DNA of 64,000 bases from the NCBI RefSeq assembly GCF_001942465.1, contig NZ_MKJY01000099.1, forward strand, positions 1-64,000, given 5' to 3'. This DNA is from Actinomadura sp. CNU-125. GTDB lineage: Bacteria; Actinomycetota; Actinomycetes; Streptosporangiales; Streptosporangiaceae. Under the pieces are notes generated by a model, which was not told where the DNA came from, ran no database searches, and worked only from the letters and a program-made list of their open reading frames with translations. Below, piece after piece: positions 18,214-27,136 of this stretch (position 1 is its first letter; each line of letters starts with the position of its first letter). The position numbers and the translations under genes were made by a program.

Positions 18214-19505
18214 TCAGGACGTTTCGCGGACGATGTCCGCGCCGAGTGCGAGAGGCGCTCGGCGGTGTGGGCGTGGCCGCGGTCGAGGTAGTAGGCGGAC
18301 GTGATCGTGGTCTCGCCCTCGGCGGCGAGACCGGCCAGCACGAGCGCGCTGCCGCAGCGCAGGTCGTGCGCCTCCACCTCGGCGCCGCGCAGGCCGCGCG
18401 GGCCGTTGACCTTCGCGCGGTTGCCGTCGACGTCGATGTCGGCGCCCATCTTGCGGAGTTCGTCGGCGAGCTTGAAGCGGCCGTCGAAGATCCGCTCGTA
18501 GATGTAGGACGGGCCGTCGGCGAGGCACGACAGCGCCATGATCGGCGACTGCAGGTCGGTCGCGAAGCCCGGGTACTCGTCGGTGATGACGTTGATCGGC
18601 CGCAGCGTGCGGTCGCGCCGGACCTGCAGGACGGCGCCCTGCTGGTGGAACTCGACGCCCATCTGCTCCAGCTTGTCGGCGGCGACGCCGAGGTGCTCCA
18701 GGGTGGCGCCGACGAGGTTCAGCTCGCCGCCGGTGATCGCGGCGGCCATCACGAACACGCCGGTGTCGATGCGGTCGGGCATCACGGTGTGCTCGACGGC
18801 GGTGAGCTCGTCGACGCCCTCGACGGTGATGAAGCCGGTGCCGCCGCCGGTGATCTTGGCGCCCATCGCCTGCAGGATGGCGATGTTGTCCAGGACCTCG
18901 GGCTCCAGGGCCGCGTTCTTGATCAGCGTGGTGCCCTGCGCGAGCGCCGCCGCCATGATCAGGTTCTCGGTGCCGGTGTGCGACGGGGTGTCGCAGTACA
19001 GCGTGCCGCCGCGCAGGTCGCCGGCCTTGATGTGGATCACGCCGTCGCCGTTGTCGCCGACGTTCTCGGTGACGGTCGCGCCCATCCGCTTGAAGCCGTT
19101 GTAGTGGAAGTCGAGGTTGCGGCTGCCGAGGTTGCAGCCGCCGACGCCCTCGATGACGGCCTCGCCCAGCCGGTGCAGCAGCGCCGGCACGAACAGGAAC
19201 GAGCCGCGGAACCGGGCCGCGATGTCGGCGGGCAGCACGGGGCTGCTCAGCGTCGACGCGTCGATCACCAGGGTGCGCTCGGCCTCGTGCAGCTCGGCGC
19301 GGGCGCCGATCGCGCGGGCCAGCTCGACGGCGCGGCGGACGTCCTCGATGATCGGCACGTTGCGCAGCACGGTCCGTCCCTTGGCGGCCATCAGCGAGGC
19401 GCCGATCATCGGCAGGACCGCGTTCTTGGCGCCCTGGACGAAGACGGTGCCGTGCAGCTGCCTGCCGCCGCGCACGCGGTAACGAACCTCGTGGCCCATG
19501 CTCAT
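18214..19505 (-). CDS. murA: UDP-N-acetylglucosamine 1-carboxyvinyltransferase MurA; indel near the C-terminus
   Basis: First committed enzyme of peptidoglycan synthesis: transfers enolpyruvate from PEP to UDP-GlcNAc. ATG 19505 has AAGGAG nine bases upstream. Motifs: GTVFVQGAKNAVLPMIGASLMA, the active-site loop GGCNLGSRNLDFH (the position that is usually a Cys loop is replaced by DTPSHTGTEN here, with Asp), DRIDTGVFVMAAAITGG, YPGFATDLQSPIMAL and GLAAEGETTITSAYYLDRGHAH. The Asp in place of the fosfomycin-target Cys suggests natural fosfomycin tolerance, as in mycobacteria. Near 18251 one G appears to be missing; restoring it gives the usual ending LSALGADIVRETS at TGA 18214 instead of a 70-residue unrelated tail. 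Divergent from the SUFU gene. Confidence 0.86.
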
Positions 19506-19742
19506 GCCGCGATACTCCTTCGGATTGCGGAAACCTGCCGGATCGTGTGGGACCGCCTGGGCCGTGCGCGCCGAACGGCGCCCCCCATGCGTCTGCCGCG
19601 ACGCGTCCCCAGTAAACCACCGCACCGAGAGTGCGGCGCCCGGAGCGACGGCTGCGGATCGGTTCGCTCGTTGAGATGCCCATCGAACGGAAAAAGTTCG
19701 CTTGTCCAACGTGCGGGTGCAACCGCCACTATGGTGATCAAT

Positions 19743-20786
19743 ATGGACGAATCGCCAGGTTGGGCCGCGATCGACACCGCGTTGCGCCGTGTGCACGGAG
19801 ACGTCGAGCCCAAGCACTGGGCGACGATCCACAAGTGGATGCTCGGCGGACCCGATCCGCTGGACGGCATCAGCGCCTATCCGCGCACGGATCCCGTGCC
19901 GCACTGGCACATGGTGTCGTACGGCATGAGCGAGCTGTACGAGAAGGAGTCCGACAACCCCGACGAGTCGGGCTGGGGTTTCGAATTCACGTTCCGGCTG
20001 GTCAGGAACCCCGAGGACGAGACGCCCCCGGTATGGGCGGCGAACATGCTGCAAAATCTCGCTCGGTATGTGTTCAAAACTGGCAACTGGTTCGAGCCGG
20101 GCCACCATATGAACGTGAACGGCCCGATCGCGACCGACCGCGACGACTCCGACATCCGGGCGATCGCCTTCGTCGTCGACCCCGAACTCGGCGAGATCGA
20201 CACCCCGCACGGCTCCCTGCAGTTCCTCCAGGTCGTCGGGCTCGCGACCGAGGAATACGCGGCCGTCCGGCAGTGGAACACCGACTCCCTGATGGACGTC
20301 CTCGCGCCGCACCTGCCGCTGTTCGTCACCGACCTCGACCGCCGCTCCCTCCTCGCCGACCCCGGCGTGGCGCGCGCCGTCCGCGAGGGCGTCGAGCGCG
20401 AAGGCTCCAGCAGCGGCATGCAGCTCGTGTCGACCGCGCACTGGGAGCGCGGCCCGGACGGCACCACGATCAAGCTCGGCGCCCTGCAGGCCCCCGCGGT
20501 CGCCGACGCGCTGCGCGGACGGCTCCCGTTCGGCCGCGAACTGGCCCTGCGGACCGAGGACACGCTCCTGGCGTTCGTCCCGGCCGACGAGTTCGCGATC
20601 GAGGAGCAGGGCGACGCGAGGCTCGAAGTGCGCGTCCCGTCCGCTGCCCTGGACGGCCTCCTGTCGACCCTGCAGCCGACGGCGGCCCGCAGGCCCGTGC
20701 CGTCCCTGCCGGGCCTCACCGTCGAGATCGTCCCGACCCGCATGAAGGACCAGTACGGCGAGGAGACCGGCGAGGTCATCGGCTGA
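19743..20786 (+). CDS. Suppressor-of-fused (SUFU) domain protein
   Basis: 347 aa from ATG 19743; ATG 19731, four codons earlier, is an alternative, and neither has a strong ribosome site. The N-terminal 190 residues are the SUFU domain: IDTALRRVHGDVEPKHW, GPDPLDGISAYPRTDPVPHWHMVSYGMSELYEKE, GWGFEFTFRLVR and FLQVVGLATEEYAAVRQWNTDSLMDVL. The C-terminal 130 residues form a second, less clear domain. Bacterial SUFU proteins are cytoplasmic; some are immunity proteins to polymorphic toxins, while solitary copies like this have no assigned role. No toxin gene lies beside it. Divergent from murA; its stop directly abuts the convergent MOSC gene. Confidence 0.82.
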   Translation: MDESPGWAAIDTALRRVHGDVEPKHWATIHKWMLGGPDPLDGISAYPRTDPVPHWHMVSYGMSELYEKESDNPDESGWGFEFTFRLVRNPEDETPPVWAANMLQNLARYVFKTGNWFEPGHHMNVNGPIATDRDDSDIRAIAFVVDPELGEIDTPHGSLQFLQVVGLATEEYAAVRQWNTDSLMDVLAPHLPLFVTDLDRRSLLADPGVARAVREGVEREGSSSGMQLVSTAHWERGPDGTTIKLGALQAPAVADALRGRLPFGRELALRTEDTLLAFVPADEFAIEEQGDARLEVRVPSAALDGLLSTLQPTAARRPVPSLPGLTVEIVPTRMKDQYGEETGEVIG

Positions 20787-21569
20787 TCAGCGGGCCTCCA
20801 GGACCTCCACCGGGTCGCCGACCGTGAGCGGCCCCGGGGTGCGCGGCACGCAGCTCTGCCCGAACAGCAGGCTGCCGTCGACCTTGCGGTAGGTCGCCAG
20901 CGTGCGCAGCGGCTCCCCGCCGCGCTCGCCCGTCTCCTGGTCCGTCGTCGTGACGAGGCAGCGCCCGCACGGCTTCACCGCCTCGATCACCGTCCCGCCG
21001 ATCCGCAGCAGCCGCACCGCGTCCTCGCCGTACGCGCCGAGGCCCGCCACCACGAGGCTCGGCCGGAACCGGTTCATCGGCAGCGGCCCGGCCAGCCGCC
21101 CGTTCAGGTCGGCGAGCGACTCCGCGGAGATCAGCAGCAGCGGGAACGCGTCGGCGAACTTCAGCGTCCCACCGCCGAGCGGCGTCTCCCGCCGCCCCGT
21201 GAACCGGACGAGCCGGCACTCCCGCCCGAGCACCTCGCCGAACCACGCGGCGGCCTCGTCGCCCTGGTCGACGCCCAGGCAGTCGGACTTGTGGACGCGC
21301 ACGTCCCGCACCTCGCCGTCGTCCACCGGCTTGTGGACGAGCGGCGCCGCGCCCGGCGCGGTCACGGTGAGGATCTCGCCGTCGAACGCCGGACGCAGCA
21401 GCGCCATACGCGGGTCGCCGCGCTGCGACAGGAACCGGCCGCCCGCGTCGACGAGCATGAACTCGCGGTCGTGCCGCAGCCCCTCCGGCCCCAGCTCGGC
21501 GGAGCTCAGCGCGGTGCCGCGCCCGCCCTTCAGGGGGTAGGTGTTCAGTTCGAGCAGCGTGCCGGGCAC
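20787..21569 (-). CDS. MOSC domain protein (YcbX/mARC type)
   Basis: 260 aa. MOSC N-terminal beta-barrel (residues 1-110: LLELNTYPLKGGRGTALSSAELGPEGLRHDREFMLVDAGGRFLSQR) followed by the MOSC domain with FADAFPLLLISAESLADLNGRL, MNRFRPSLVV and the conserved Cys in VKPCGRCLVTTTDQETGE, which holds molybdenum cofactor in mARC/YcbX proteins. The family reduces N-hydroxylated compounds with an electron donor. A ferredoxin domain, present in some YcbX proteins, is absent here. It lies 10 bp downstream of purB in the same direction and could be read through from it. Confidence 0.87.
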   Translation of the reverse strand: MPGTLLELNTYPLKGGRGTALSSAELGPEGLRHDREFMLVDAGGRFLSQRGDPRMALLRPAFDGEILTVTAPGAAPLVHKPVDDGEVRDVRVHKSDCLGVDQGDEAAAWFGEVLGRECRLVRFTGRRETPLGGGTLKFADAFPLLLISAESLADLNGRLAGPLPMNRFRPSLVVAGLGAYGEDAVRLLRIGGTVIEAVKPCGRCLVTTTDQETGERGGEPLRTLATYRKVDGSLLFGQSCVPRTPGPLTVGDPVEVLEAR

Positions 21570-21579
21570 GGCGCCTCCG

Positions 21580-22890
21580 TTACGTAAGCTCGGCGAGGCG
21601 GTCGAAGACGGGGCCGAGCCGCTCGACGAACCGTTCGGGACGGCACACCTCGTCCAGCCGTCCCTCGTCGAGCGAGAGCCCGGCTTCGGCCGCGCGGGCG
21701 CGCAGCGTCTCCCGGAACGGCACGCCGGTCTCCCACGTCTCCATCGCGGCCTTCTGGACGAGCGGGTACGCCTCGTCGTCCCGCGACATCCCGGCCTCGA
21801 CCAGCTCCAGCAGGACGGTCGAAGTGTAGATCAGCCCGCCGGTCGACTCCAGGTTCGCGGTCATCCGCGCCTCATCGACGACGAGTCCGGACATGAGACG
21901 GTTCGTCAGGTTCAGCATGTAGTCCAGCGCGACCGACGCGTCCGGCAGCGCGATCCGCTCCGTCGACGAGTGCGAGATGTCCCGTTCGTGCCAGAGCGGG
22001 ATGCCCTCCAGCACCGGGACGATCTGCGCCCGCACGATCCGCGCCATCCCGGCGAGCCGCTCGGAGATGATCGGGTTCTTCTTGTGCGGCATCGCCGACG
22101 AGCCCTTCTGGCCCTTGCCGAACGGCTCCCACAGCTCCCGCACCTCGGTGCGCTGCCCGTGCCGCACCTCCAGCGCGATCGCCTCGCACACCGTCGCCAT
22201 GATCGCGAGCGCCGACACCCACTCGCTGATGCCGTCCCGGATGACGACCTGCGTCGACACGTCCGCGCTCTGGAGCCCCAGCTCCCGCGCGACGTGCGCC
22301 TCGATCGCGGGGTCGATGTTCGAGTACGTCCCGACGGCCCCGGAGATCGCCATCACGCCCACCGCCTCGCGGGCCCGGCGGAGCCGGTCCCGGGACCGCG
22401 CCATCGCGAACGCGAAGTCCGCGACCCGATGGCCCCACACGTCCGGTTCCCCGTGGATGCCGTGCGTCCGGCCGACCCGCAGCGTCCCCTTGTGCGCCAG
22501 CGCGTGGTCGCGGAGCGTCGCGACGAGCGCGTCCGCCTTCGCGAGCAGGATGTCGGTCGCCTCCACGAGCTGCAGCGCCAGCGCCGTGTCCAGCAGGTCG
22601 GACGACGTCATGCCGAAGTGCACGTACCGCGCGGCCTCGCGCGGCTCGGTGTTGTCCGCCCACGCCGACAGGAACGCGATCACGTCGTGCTGCGTGACCG
22701 CCTCGATCTCGTGCACGGCCTCCGGCGTCGGCGGCGGCGCCTTGCGCACCGGCTCCACCACCTCCGGCGGGATCGTGCCGGCCGCGGCGTGGGCCTCGAC
22801 GACGAGGACCTCCACCTTGCACCACAGCTCGTACTTGTGCGCGTCACTCCAGACGCGCCCCATCTCCGGAAGCGTGTACCGATCGATCAC
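21580..22890 (-). CDS. purB: Adenylosuccinate lyase
   Basis: 436 aa from GTG 22890 (VIDRYTLPEMGRVWSD, the usual actinobacterial start). Fumarase/aspartase superfamily enzyme that acts twice in purine synthesis, cleaving SAICAR and adenylosuccinate. Signature loop GQKGSSAMPHKKNPIISERLAG is intact, with the catalytic Ser, and the general-acid His region reads GRTHGIHGEPDVWGHR. HFGMTSSDLLDTALALQL is also conserved. The frame remains open upstream of the GTG through repetitive GC-rich DNA that is not part of the gene. It lies between ltrA and the MOSC gene, all leftward, with purD further upstream. Confidence 0.94.
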   Translation of the reverse strand: MIDRYTLPEMGRVWSDAHKYELWCKVEVLVVEAHAAAGTIPPEVVEPVRKAPPPTPEAVHEIEAVTQHDVIAFLSAWADNTEPREAARYVHFGMTSSDLLDTALALQLVEATDILLAKADALVATLRDHALAHKGTLRVGRTHGIHGEPDVWGHRVADFAFAMARSRDRLRRAREAVGVMAISGAVGTYSNIDPAIEAHVARELGLQSADVSTQVVIRDGISEWVSALAIMATVCEAIALEVRHGQRTEVRELWEPFGKGQKGSSAMPHKKNPIISERLAGMARIVRAQIVPVLEGIPLWHERDISHSSTERIALPDASVALDYMLNLTNRLMSGLVVDEARMTANLESTGGLIYTSTVLLELVEAGMSRDDEAYPLVQKAAMETWETGVPFRETLRARAAEAGLSLDEGRLDEVCRPERFVERLGPVFDRLAELT

Positions 22891-23031
22891 CCCACGATTG
22901 TCCCAGGTCTCACGATCGCCGATTGCGTCGGCCTCCGCCGCCGGGCCCGGGGGCCCGGCGGCTACGGCCGCCGCCGGAAACGCCGCTCCGTCGCGCGCGT
23001 GGTTCGTCCCCGCCCGAACAACGCCACCCAA

Positions 23032-23176
23032 GCGCCCGAGGGATGCCTCGCGCAGGTCCGCGCGGGCGGGCGGCGCGTTGCGCAGGCCCGTGCTGCTTGC
23101 CCCGCGCCCGAGGGGCGCCTCGCGCGAGGTCCGCGCGGGCGGGCGGCGCGTGGCGCAGGTCCGCGCGGGCGGGCGG
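23032..23176. repeat. GC-rich imperfect direct repeats between ltrA and purB
   Basis: A unit of about 55 bp at 23032-23086 recurs with few changes at 23104-23159, followed by a third copy of its core (GGTCCGCGCGGGCGGGCGG) to 23176. It fills most of the 390-bp gap upstream of purB; apart from a terminator for ltrA I see no gene there. It may be a small dispersed element or a slippage product. Confidence 0.8.
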
Positions 23177-23247
23177 GGCTTTCCAGCGGCGGCCGCAGGT
23201 GGAGGGCGCCCTGGCGCCCGGAGGCCGTGAGGCCGCCGTAACCACGA

Positions 23248-23277
23248 CCCCGGACGCGAACCCACACGCGTCCGGGG
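23248..23277 (-). terminator. Terminator hairpin of ltrA
   Basis: Perfect 11-bp stem CCCCGGACGCG / CGCGTCCGGGG with an 8-nt loop, four bases beyond the ltrA stop codon on the minus strand. Confidence 0.8.
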
Positions 23278-23281
23278 TTGC

Positions 23282-24424
23282 TTACGCGTGGGCGACCTCG
23301 GCCGACGCGTCGGACGGGGCGGGGCGGCGGCGTTCGAGGAGGACGGTGGCGGCGAGGAGGGCGATCAGCGCCGCCATCTCGGCGGCGGCCAGCCAGAGGC
23401 CGAGGGGGGTGAGGGCGAGGGCGGCGACGGCGGCGGTGAGGCGGATGCCGGACGGGCCGATGCGCATGATGCGGCGGAACAGCGCGTCCCCCGCGAGGTA
23501 GAGGGCGATGCCGCCGGCGATGGCGAGGGCCGTGCCCGGCTTCAGGTGCTCCCACGCGTGCTCGACGGCCTTCTTCATCCCGGCGGCCGCGACCAGCACG
23601 CCGACGATCAGCGGGATGTGCGCGTAGAAGTACCCGAACATCGTCATCTGCGTGCGGCGGGCGTCGTCGGCGGCGGCGAGGGACTCCTCCGCGCGTTCGT
23701 CGTCGCCGGTGAAGTACGTCCACCAGATCGCCGCCGCGAGCGCGAGGCCGAGGAGCGCGGCGACGACCAGGCCCGCGTCGAGGTGGGCGTGCGCGGCGCC
23801 GGTCCCCACGGAGATGATCGACTCGCCGAGGGTGATCATGACGAGCAGGCCGTGCCGTTCGACGATGTGCTCCGGCCGGATGCTGAACAGGCCGCCCGCC
23901 GGGACGATGTACGGCTGGACGATCGGCACGACGAGCGCGAGCGTCCACAGCACGTACACCGCGGGGCCGCCGTCGAGGAGACCGGCGATGATGATCAGTA
24001 CGGCGGCCAGCAGGTTCGCGGGCAGGACGCGCAGGATGTTCGGGTTGCCGCGCGCGTAGAGGGTGACGTGCGCGAGGACGAGCAGGAGGTAGCCGAGGCC
24101 CCAGACGAGCCCGCCGCCGCCGGTGAACGCGGTCGGGGTGCCGAGCGCGACCATGAAGAACCCGCCCATTCCGGCGAGGATCAGCAGCCGGTGCGCGGTG
24201 GCCCGCGGGGCGGTCATGTTGGTGAGCCAGGCGTACCCGCCGTACATCCACCACAGGACGCCGAACATCAGCACGATCTGGAACAGCCCGAGCGGGGTGA
24301 ACTCGCCGATCAGGACGTCGGTCAGGCGGATCAGCGTGAAGACGAACACCAGGTCGAAGAAGAGCTCCAGCGTCGTGACGCCGTAGACCTCCTCCTCGTC
24401 CGCGGGGGTGGGGGAGGAGGTCAT
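23282..24424 (-). CDS. Low temperature requirement protein A (LtrA family)
   Basis: 380 aa, almost wholly membrane: about ten to eleven hydrophobic helices. The N-terminus has the LtrA signature VTTLELFFDLVFVFTLIRLTDVLIG, and the middle has PEHIVERHGLLVMITLGESIISVG, the most conserved part of the family. The function is unknown; in Listeria loss of ltrA prevents growth in the cold. Start ATG 24424 with GAAGGCGG upstream. It lies 39 bp downstream of purD and may be read with it. Confidence 0.9.
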   Translation of the reverse strand: MTSSPTPADEEEVYGVTTLELFFDLVFVFTLIRLTDVLIGEFTPLGLFQIVLMFGVLWWMYGGYAWLTNMTAPRATAHRLLILAGMGGFFMVALGTPTAFTGGGGLVWGLGYLLLVLAHVTLYARGNPNILRVLPANLLAAVLIIIAGLLDGGPAVYVLWTLALVVPIVQPYIVPAGGLFSIRPEHIVERHGLLVMITLGESIISVGTGAAHAHLDAGLVVAALLGLALAAAIWWTYFTGDDERAEESLAAADDARRTQMTMFGYFYAHIPLIVGVLVAAAGMKKAVEHAWEHLKPGTALAIAGGIALYLAGDALFRRIMRIGPSGIRLTAAVAALALTPLGLWLAAAEMAALIALLAATVLLERRRPAPSDASAEVAHA

Positions 24425-24463
24425 CGAGCCGCCTTCGGGGGTTATGTCCGTGTAATCATGTAA

Positions 24464-25720
24464 TCATGACACGGCTTCTGCGGCTTTGAGGGCGATATCG
24501 GTCCGGTGGTGCGAGCCGCGCAGGCCGATTTCGGACACCGCACGGTACGCGGCCGCGCGGGCCTGCGCGAGGTCCGCCCCCGTCCCGACGACGCTCAGCA
24601 CGCGACCGCCGCTCGCGACGAGCCGTCCGTCCGACATGTCCAGCTTCGTGCCGGCCTGCAGGACGTACGCGCCGTCCACCGCGTCCGCCTCCGCCAGGCC
24701 CGTGATCTCGTCGCCCTTCGTCGGCGACGCCGGGTACCCCTCCGCCGCGACCACGACCGTGACCGCCGCGCCCGGATGCCACTCCGGCCGCAGGTCCGGG
24801 TCGAGGCCGCCGATCGCGCACGCCTGCAGCAGCGTCGCGATCGGGGTGGCGAGCCGGTCCAGGACGACCTGCGTCTCGGGGTCGCCGAACCGCGCGTTGA
24901 ACTCGACGACCCGCACGCCCCGCGACGTCAGCGCGAGCCCCGCGTACAGGACGCCGACGTACGGGGTCTCGCGGCGGCGCAGTTCGTCCAGCGTGGGCTG
25001 CACCACCGTGGACATGACCTCGTCCACCAGTCCGTCGGGCGCCCAGGGGAGCGGTGTGTAGGCGCCCATGCCGCCCGTGTTCGGGCCCGCGTCGCCGTCG
25101 AGGGCGCGCTTGAAGTCCTGCGCGGGCGGCAGCGGAACGGCGTGCCGGCCGTCGCACAGCGCGAACAGCGACACCTCCGGACCGTCCAGGAACTCCTCGA
25201 TCACGACCCGCTCGCACGCCTCCGCGTGGGCGAGCGCCGCGGCCCGGTCCTCGGTCACCACGACGCCCTTGCCCGCCGCGAGCCCGTCGTCCTTCACCAC
25301 GTACGGCGGGCCGAACGCGTCGAGAGCCGCCTCCGCCTCCGCGCGCGAGCCGCAGACGCGCGCGTCCGCCGTCGGCACCCCGGCCGCCGACATGATCTCC
25401 TTCGCGAACGCCTTCGACCCCTCGATGCGGGCGGCCTCGCGGTCCGGGCCGAAGCACGGGACGCCCGCCGCGCGCAGCGCGTCCCCGACGCCCGCCACCA
25501 GCGGTGCCTCCGGGCCGACCACCACCAGCTCCACGCGCAGCCGTGCGGCGAGCTCGGTCACCGCGGCCGGGTCCGCCGGGTCGAGCTGGTGATTGTCCGC
25601 GATCTCCGCCGTGCCGGGGTTGCCCGGGGCACAATGGAGGGCGGTGACGGCAGGGTCGCGGTGCAGGGCGCGGGCGAGCGCATGCTCGCGGCCACCCGAT
25701 CCAAGGACGAGTACTCGCAC
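24464..25720 (-). CDS. purD: Phosphoribosylamine--glycine ligase (GAR synthetase)
   Basis: 418 aa ATP-grasp enzyme of purine synthesis, joining glycine to phosphoribosylamine. Starts with GTG (VRVLVLGSGGREHALARALHRD). Motifs: VVVGPEAPLVAGVGDALRAAGVPCFGP, SKAFAKEIMSAAGVPTA, PYVVKDDGLAAGKGVVV (ATP loop), FKRALDGDAGPNTGGMGAY and VEFNARFGDPETQVVL. Full length and uninterrupted. purB lies two genes downstream, so this is a small purine cluster on the minus strand. Confidence 0.95.
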   Translation of the reverse strand: MRVLVLGSGGREHALARALHRDPAVTALHCAPGNPGTAEIADNHQLDPADPAAVTELAARLRVELVVVGPEAPLVAGVGDALRAAGVPCFGPDREAARIEGSKAFAKEIMSAAGVPTADARVCGSRAEAEAALDAFGPPYVVKDDGLAAGKGVVVTEDRAAALAHAEACERVVIEEFLDGPEVSLFALCDGRHAVPLPPAQDFKRALDGDAGPNTGGMGAYTPLPWAPDGLVDEVMSTVVQPTLDELRRRETPYVGVLYAGLALTSRGVRVVEFNARFGDPETQVVLDRLATPIATLLQACAIGGLDPDLRPEWHPGAAVTVVVAAEGYPASPTKGDEITGLAEADAVDGAYVLQAGTKLDMSDGRLVASGGRVLSVVGTGADLAQARAAAYRAVSEIGLRGSHHRTDIALKAAEAVS

Positions 25721-25879
25721 GTCACGCGAGCTTACAGATCCCGCGCCCGCGGGGTGGTCCGCCCGATGAGTCCGCCGTCACACCCGATGTGCGTGAACTT
25801 CGCCGAACCTCACGACGTCTTAACGATCGGCTGATACGCTGCGATCGGCCTTGACAGCCCGTGGTCGTGGTATGTCCGA

Positions 25880-26041
25880 AAGGAGGTGGTCGGGATGATT
25901 CCTGGTGATACTTGCAGTTCGCCGGAGAACCCTCACAGTCCGAGGACAGTCCATCCGTCCGCCTCCATCTGCGTCCGGCCACTCCCGCGCGCTCCCACTA
26001 GGGTCGAGCGCGCGCTGCGCGCGTGGCCGGCGGGTTAGGAG
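25880..26041 (+). promoter_or_regulatory. Leader region of corA: long Shine-Dalgarno, 47-codon ORF, stop overlapping the corA ribosome site
   Basis: AAAGGAGGTGGTC at 25880-25892 pairs with the 3' tail of 16S rRNA at 12 of 13 positions, far beyond a normal ribosome site. It serves an ORF of 47 codons (ATG 25895 to TAG 26036-26038) rich in Pro, Arg and Ser. A nine-codon ORF (ATG 25872) ends across its start as ATGA. The TAG of the 47-codon ORF is part of TAGGAG, the ribosome site of corA. This arrangement couples corA translation to the leader. Confidence 0.5.
25895..26038 (+). CDS. Short leader ORF upstream of corA
   Basis: 47 codons, beginning ATG ATT CCT GGT behind the near-perfect anti-Shine-Dalgarno complement. 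The predicted peptide (MIPGDTCSSPENPHSPRTVH...) contains seven or more prolines and many arginines, no hydrophobic segment and no recognisable domain. Its role is probably regulatory through its translation rather than through the peptide product. Proline-rich leaders upstream of magnesium transporters are known from Salmonella mgtA, where slow translation at low magnesium changes expression; a comparable role here is inference. Confidence 0.4.
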   Translation: MIPGDTCSSPENPHSPRTVHPSASICVRPLPRAPTRVERALRAWPAG

Positions 26042-26047
26042 CATCCC

Positions 26048-27136
26048 ATGGCCATGACGCGAGTCCGCCCCACCCGTGCACTGTTCAAGACGCGCCGACC
26101 GCAGGACGCGCGGCGGCAGGGCCCGGCCGCGCGCCGCTCCGCCGTCATCGACTGGGCCGCCTACATCGACGGCCACCGCGTCTGCACCGACACCGTCGGG
26201 GACGCCGTCCGCCTCATCCGCGACGGCCGCCTCACCCCCGAAGGGGAGAGCGCCGGGTTCGTCTGGGTCGGCCTGCACGAACCGTCGTCCACCGAACTGG
26301 CCGACCTCGCCGAGGTGTTCGGCCTGCACCCCCTCGCCGTCGAGGACGCCATCGACGCCCACCAGCGGCCGAAGCTGGAGCGCTACGACGACGTCCACTT
26401 CGTCGTGATGAAGACCGTCGGCTACGTCCCGGGCGAGGACGGTTCGGAGGTCGTCGAGACCGGCGAGATCATGATCTTCTGCGGGCCTGACTTCGTCGTC
26501 ACCGTCCGGCACGGCACGCACGGCGAACTCGCACCCGTCCGGACCGGCCTGGAGGACGACCCGTCCCGGCTCGCGCTGGGCCCCGCCGCCGTCCTGCACG
26601 CCATCGCCGACCGCGTCGTCGACGGCTACATGACCGTCGCCGACGCCGTCCAGGAGGACATCGACGAAGTCGAGGAGGCCGTCTTCTCCCCCGAGCGGAC
26701 GGACGAGTCGCGCCGCATCTACCGGCTGAAGCGCGAGGTCATCCAGCTCAAGCGCGCCGTCGGCCCGCTCGCCGGACCGCTGCGCAACCTGTCCGGCCGC
26801 CGCTTCGTCCCCGCCGAGATCAAGGAGTACCTGCGCGACGTCGAGGACCATCTCACCCGCGTCCGCGAGCAGGTCGAGTCCTACGACGAACTCCTCAACC
26901 CGATCCTCCAGGCGCACATGACGCAGGTGACGGTCGCCGACAACAAGGACATGCGCAAGATCTCCGCCTGGGGCGCGATCTTCATGGTGCCCACCGCCAT
27001 CGCGGGCGTCTACGGCATGAACTTCGACTTCATGCCCGAGACCCGCTGGCGCTTCGGCTACCCGATGATCCTCGGCGTCATCGCCCTCTCGTGCGTGGCC
27101 CTGTACCGGGGCTTCCGCCGCAACGGCTGGCTCTAA
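26048..27136 (+). CDS. corA: Magnesium/cobalt transporter CorA
   Basis: 362 aa CorA-type channel. A long cytoplasmic N-terminus (about 300 residues) contains FVWVGLHEPSSTELADLAEVFGLHPLAVEDAIDAHQRPKLERYDD and the long stalk helix region. Two C-terminal membrane helices are preceded by the defining YGMNFDFMPE motif; the sequence ends RGFRRNGWL, basic as usual. It takes up Mg2+ (also Co2+/Ni2+) driven by membrane potential. ATG 26048 is served by TAGGAG at 26036, which overlaps the leader stop. The end overlaps the convergent hydrolase gene by 4 bp. Confidence 0.93.
   Translation: MAMTRVRPTRALFKTRRPQDARRQGPAARRSAVIDWAAYIDGHRVCTDTVGDAVRLIRDGRLTPEGESAGFVWVGLHEPSSTELADLAEVFGLHPLAVEDAIDAHQRPKLERYDDVHFVVMKTVGYVPGEDGSEVVETGEIMIFCGPDFVVTVRHGTHGELAPVRTGLEDDPSRLALGPAAVLHAIADRVVDGYMTVADAVQEDIDEVEEAVFSPERTDESRRIYRLKREVIQLKRAVGPLAGPLRNLSGRRFVPAEIKEYLRDVEDHLTRVREQVESYDELLNPILQAHMTQVTVADNKDMRKISAWGAIFMVPTAIAGVYGMNFDFMPETRWRFGYPMILGVIALSCVALYRGFRRNGWL

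Noticed and set aside
17937-19742. N-terminal extension of about 600 codons on the SUFU protein
   Set aside because: The extension lies antisense to murA and has no start with a ribosome site; the domain begins at MDESPGWAAID.
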